Source: Arcobacter sp. F155
GTDB lineage: Bacteria; Campylobacterota; Campylobacteria; Campylobacterales; Arcobacteraceae
Direction of reading: 5' to 3'
NCBI RefSeq assembly: GCF_004116455.1
Contig: NZ_PDJU01000014.1
Coordinates: forward strand, 1 to 64,000
Length of the DNA stretch: 64,000 bases
In this document: positions 61,273 through 64,000 of the stretch, in pieces
How positions within the stretch are numbered: the first letter of the stretch is position 1
Layout: every line of letters starts with the position of its first letter
Translations under genes and position numbers: made by a program
The notes under the pieces: model-generated
The model's input: only the letters and a program-made list of their open reading frames with translations
Databases searched by the model: none
What the model was told of the DNA's origin: nothing

Positions 61273-61614
61273 ATGCAAAAGTTTAATATTTATGACAATA
61301 TAGAATATAGTGAAGAAAAAGTTTTAATAACACCTATGTTTGATGATGAAAATAGAAAAGAGATAAGAATAGTATTTACAAAAAATCAAATAATGAAAGA
61401 CCATAAAACAAAGTTTCCAATTACAGTTGAAATAGTTGAAGGTTCTATTGCTTTTGGAGTAAAGGAAGAGATTTTTTCTTTAGTAAAAGGTGATATTGTT
61501 GCTTTAGATGGTGATGTTATGCATAATCTAAAAGCAAATGAAAACTCAGTTGTAAGACTAAGTTTATCTAAAAATGATACTACAAATAGAGTTCAAGGGG
61601 TACTTAAACTCTAA
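61273..61614 (+). CDS. Cupin-fold protein
   Basis: The 113-residue small cupin has the second motif G-D-I-V-A-L-D-G-D-V-M-H-N, and first-motif residues H-K-T-K-F-P and V-E-G. The first motif has one His only. Many small cupins bind metal and act as sensors or enzymes, but the substrate is not readable. It follows the zev-like gene by 62 bp, so it may be in the same unit or separate. Confidence 0.82.
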   Translation: MQKFNIYDNIEYSEEKVLITPMFDDENRKEIRIVFTKNQIMKDHKTKFPITVEIVEGSIAFGVKEEIFSLVKGDIVALDGDVMHNLKANENSVVRLSLSKNDTTNRVQGVLKL

Positions 61615-61615
61615 G

Positions 61616-63112
61616 TTATTCTTCTAGTTTTTTGAACTCATTGATTATCTCTTCAATAGGTTCAACCCCAACTGAAATTCGAATTAAATCTATTGGTAGT
61701 TTAACATCTTCTAAGTGCTTTCTTCCCTCTTTTGTAAGTATTAAATCATAGTGTGCTAAATAGGTATAAGGCATAAGAAGAGTAAACTCTGTACCTAGAC
61801 TTGGTCCCTTTGCAAAATTTAACTTATCATAGGTTTGTGTTAAAGGTTTTGTAAACTCAATAGATATAACTCCACAATATGAGTTGTCATCAATAATAGT
61901 TTGAGAATAAAGCTCTTTATTTTCTTCATCCATACAGTGATAAACTTTTTTTATCAGTTTAGAGTTTTCAAGATATGAAATAAGCTTTTTAGTATTTGTT
62001 GAAATAGTTTTTACTCTTTTTTCATAATTTTTTATTTCATAAGCTAACCTTTGAAGCTCTTTTATATATACAGGTTCACAGTGTTTAAAAAACTCCCAAT
62101 TCATATGAGATAAAGGGTGTTTTTTATTTAAAATAATTGCTCCCATTAAAACATCTGCATTTCCACAGGCAAACTTTGTAAGTGATTCTACAAAGATATC
62201 TGCATAGTCTGTTAAATCAAGGTTAAAAGGCGTTGCAAATGTTGTATCAATGATTAATGGAATATTGTACTTATCGCAAAGCTCTCTAAGCTTTTTTATA
62301 TCAAGGCATTTTAGTAAAGGGTTTGTTGGAAGTTCTGTAATAATAGCACTTACTTTAAGTCCTTCTTCTTTTAAATACTCTTCTAGTAAATCTAATCTAT
62401 CAAGGTGAGGAAAGCTTTTTGACTCTTGATAATGATGGTTTACAATATTCATAGTATCTAAATAAAGCCAGCCTAGTTGAACTAAGACTGTTCTTCCATT
62501 TCTTGCTTGTATTGAGTTTATACCTCTTACAACTGAATAAATAGCATTCATACCTGAAGGAGCTAAGTGTACATTTTCACATGGCTGTTTATAAGCATTT
62601 GCTAAAGTAGATATGATTATATCTTTTGCATCATCTTTATTTTCTAATTCTTCTTTATGAAGCTCTTTTAGTAAACCTTTTTCAAAAAGGTAAAGCTCCG
62701 CTAGTCTTGAAGAAAGATTACATCCTACATGTTGAATATAACTTAAAACCCTTTGCAGTTGTGATGTTCCATTTTGAACTAAAATCACACCAAAGGGTTC
62801 ATCTATTTCTATTTTATTGTGAATATAGTATTTATCACTTACAAGTTTAACTGCTCTTTGAGAACTTAAAAGTACAACTTCATAGGTATCATTTACTTTG
62901 TACTTCTTTTTTATATAAAGTGCTAACTCTTTTAAATATGGGTGAAGCATAAATCTTGGATAACCACTTTTTATAACCTCTAGAATCTCAGGTGTCTGTT
63001 CTTCATAATCAATCACATCTTGAATATTTGGCATAGAGACAGATACTGCATGGATATTGTTTACAGGAAGTGTTTGCCCACAAGGAATGTGATTGAAATA
63101 GTTTTCACTCAT
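61616..63112 (-). CDS. PLP-dependent Cys/Met metabolism enzyme with N-terminal extension (cystathionine gamma-synthase-like)
   Basis: The 498-residue protein has a C-terminal 350-residue Cys/Met-metabolism core with I-I-D-T-T-F-A-T-P and the PLP-Lys in S-L-T-K-F-A-C-G. The first 150 residues are an extension not present in standard bacterial MetB (about 380 aa); a similar long form is known for fungal cystathionine gamma-synthases. It likely joins an activated homoserine with cysteine or sulphide. The next upstream gene, 2 bp away, is another family member, so the two act in methionine or cysteine synthesis. Exact reaction uncertain. Confidence 0.83.
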   Translation of the reverse strand: MSENYFNHIPCGQTLPVNNIHAVSVSMPNIQDVIDYEEQTPEILEVIKSGYPRFMLHPYLKELALYIKKKYKVNDTYEVVLLSSQRAVKLVSDKYYIHNKIEIDEPFGVILVQNGTSQLQRVLSYIQHVGCNLSSRLAELYLFEKGLLKELHKEELENKDDAKDIIISTLANAYKQPCENVHLAPSGMNAIYSVVRGINSIQARNGRTVLVQLGWLYLDTMNIVNHHYQESKSFPHLDRLDLLEEYLKEEGLKVSAIITELPTNPLLKCLDIKKLRELCDKYNIPLIIDTTFATPFNLDLTDYADIFVESLTKFACGNADVLMGAIILNKKHPLSHMNWEFFKHCEPVYIKELQRLAYEIKNYEKRVKTISTNTKKLISYLENSKLIKKVYHCMDEENKELYSQTIIDDNSYCGVISIEFTKPLTQTYDKLNFAKGPSLGTEFTLLMPYTYLAHYDLILTKEGRKHLEDVKLPIDLIRISVGVEPIEEIINEFKKLEE

Positions 63113-63114
63113 TA

Positions 63115-64000
63115 TTATTTTACTGCCTGCTTTATATCTTCAATTAAATCATCAATATTCTCTAACCCAATAGAGAATCTAACTGTTCCTTCTGCTATTC
63201 CAATTGCTTCTAACTCTTCTTTAGAGAATGATGCATGAGAGATTTTTGCAGGAATTTCAATTCTTGAATCAGGACTTCCAAATGAACACTTTTCTCCAAA
63301 GATTTTAGTGTTTTCAATAAACTTCTCTGCTAACTCTAAGCTTTCAAAATCAGCACAGAATACACCAGGAATATACTCCATTTGTTTTTGAGCTAAGTCA
63401 TATTGAGGGTGAGACTCTAAAGCAGGGTGAGTTACTTTAGTAATATAATCTTGTTCTTCTAAGAATTGTGCAATTTTAATAGATAGGTTTTGGTGTTCTC
63501 TCATTCTAACTTTAAGTGTTGGAATACCTAAAGTGATAAGATATACATCCATTGGATTTTGACTTCTTCCACCTGCATTTGCGTAGTAGTGAATTTGTTC
63601 TGCTAAGTCTTGAGTTTTAGCAACAATTGCACCTGCAACAACAGCTCCATGTCCAGAGATGTATTTAGTTGTAGAAAATAGTGAGAAATCAGCTCCTAAA
63701 TCTAGTGGCTTTTGAGAAATAAATGTTGCAAGTGAGTTATCAACTGCAAAAAGCGAATGGTATTTATGTGATAGCTTAGCTACTTCTTCTAAATCAATGA
63801 TTTTTAACCCTGGGTTTGTAGGACTTTCACAAAGAACTAAATCAATAGGATTGTTCTTTAAAATCTCTTCCATTTCATCAAATTTAGTAAAGTCAGCAAA
63901 GTGTACAGTTACATTGTATTTTTCTTTAAATACTTTTAGTAATCTAAATGTTCCACCATAACAATCTGCTTCAACTAGAATTTGAAAATTTGCTTTTAAA
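63115..64000 (-). CDS. Trans-sulphuration PLP enzyme (cystathionine lyase/synthase family), 5' end outside window
   Basis: The frame continues open to the window edge, so the ATG at 63873 is internal and the N-terminus is missing. Family features: Y-G-G-T-F-R, C-E-S-P-T-N-P, V-D-N-S-L-A-T, S-T-T-K-Y-I-S-G-H with the PLP-Lys, and the S-x-G-L-E-N end. Standard length is about 380-400 residues; about 295 are visible. Cystathionine gamma-synthase, beta-lyase or O-acetylhomoserine sulfhydrylase are possible. It is co-directional with, and 2 bp from, the related gene. Confidence 0.9.
   Translation of the reverse strand, partial: LKANFQILVEADCYGGTFRLLKVFKEKYNVTVHFADFTKFDEMEEILKNNPIDLVLCESPTNPGLKIIDLEEVAKLSHKYHSLFAVDNSLATFISQKPLDLGADFSLFSTTKYISGHGAVVAGAIVAKTQDLAEQIHYYANAGGRSQNPMDVYLITLGIPTLKVRMREHQNLSIKIAQFLEEQDYITKVTHPALESHPQYDLAQKQMEYIPGVFCADFESLELAEKFIENTKIFGEKCSFGSPDSRIEIPAKISHASFSKEELEAIGIAEGTVRFSIGLENIDDLIEDIKQAVK

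Noticed and set aside
63115-63873. Taking the ATG at 63873 as a start codon
   Set aside because: The frame stays open to the window edge and encodes the conserved Y-G-G-T-F-R region of the family upstream of this Met, so the gene continues beyond the window.

Overview
The window is very AT-rich, compactly coded bacterial chromosome. The gene content points to the Campylobacterota, most likely an Arcobacter-type marine or aquatic organism (Arcobacteraceae): an Opr-type porin, an isolated atpE, a DUF2325 protein, a small FMN flavodoxin, many GGDEF proteins, and a copper-delivery trio. This placement is inferred from style and content, not from a marker gene. I see no insertion sequence, prophage, CRISPR array or rRNA. 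One tRNA is present (Leu, anticodon GAG). No stretch longer than 300 bases lacks a gene; the largest gap, about 207 bases, lies between atpE and an AsmA-like gene.

Layout. 0-8 kb: the tail of an HPt protein, a zinc-type ABC permease/ATPase pair with a CvfB-like gene, an ElyC homologue, the three-gene AmmeMemoRadiSam set (Memo, radical SAM, AMMECR1), ferrochelatase and an orphan ABC ATPase. 7.5-11.3 kb: a receiver-like protein, a hybrid histidine kinase with its own solute-binding domain, and a free solute-binding protein. 11.3-14.6 kb: two near-consensus Fur boxes in front of an operon of DUF2325, three small or unknown proteins and flavodoxin, then a porin. 14.6-17.1 kb: an aspartoacylase-like enzyme with RimK and a RimB-type protease behind a perfect palindrome. 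17.1-24.2 kb: an iron block with several Fur boxes, containing a lipoprotein imelysin, a DUF1111 di-haem protein, a second imelysin, a sterol-desaturase-family hydroxylase, a di-haem peroxidase, and fur itself preceded by a 40-residue membrane ORF.

26.1-30.2 kb holds the most notable locus: a tight six-gene operon ending in a P-type ATPase with the SCA transmembrane motif (P1B-6 class). Its partners are an HMA-like protein with an R-x-R-x-R motif, a ferritin-like protein, a YtxH-like protein, a protein resembling the magnetosome protein MamC/Mms13, and an Asn/Gln-rich membrane protein. Composition and gene number match the ferrosome (fez) operons that build lipid-bounded iron organelles. A weak Fur-like box precedes it and a strong hairpin ends it.

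30-46 kb: an ABC exporter pair, five GGDEF proteins in all around this part of the window (one of them at 24.2 kb), a TonB-receptor/periplasmic protein/diguanylate cyclase trio, catalase-peroxidase KatG, the tRNA and a chemoreceptor. 46-55 kb: atpE, an AsmA-like protein with internal repeats, a rhodanese, an SDR, an OB-fold protein, and amino-acid and drug/metabolite transporters with an AraC regulator. 55-61.6 kb: copper delivery (PCuAC, FixH-like, SCO), NhaA, a Zur-like regulator facing a His-rich ZnuA and a fused ZevA-ZevB-like protein across two copies of a 15-bp palindrome, then a cupin. 61.6-64 kb: two Cys/Met-metabolism PLP enzymes, the second cut by the window edge.

The recurring theme is metal homeostasis: iron sensing (fur and several Fur-box candidates), iron acquisition (imelysins), iron sparing (flavodoxin), predicted iron storage (ferrosome-like operon), zinc import and copper delivery, interleaved with dense c-di-GMP signalling.
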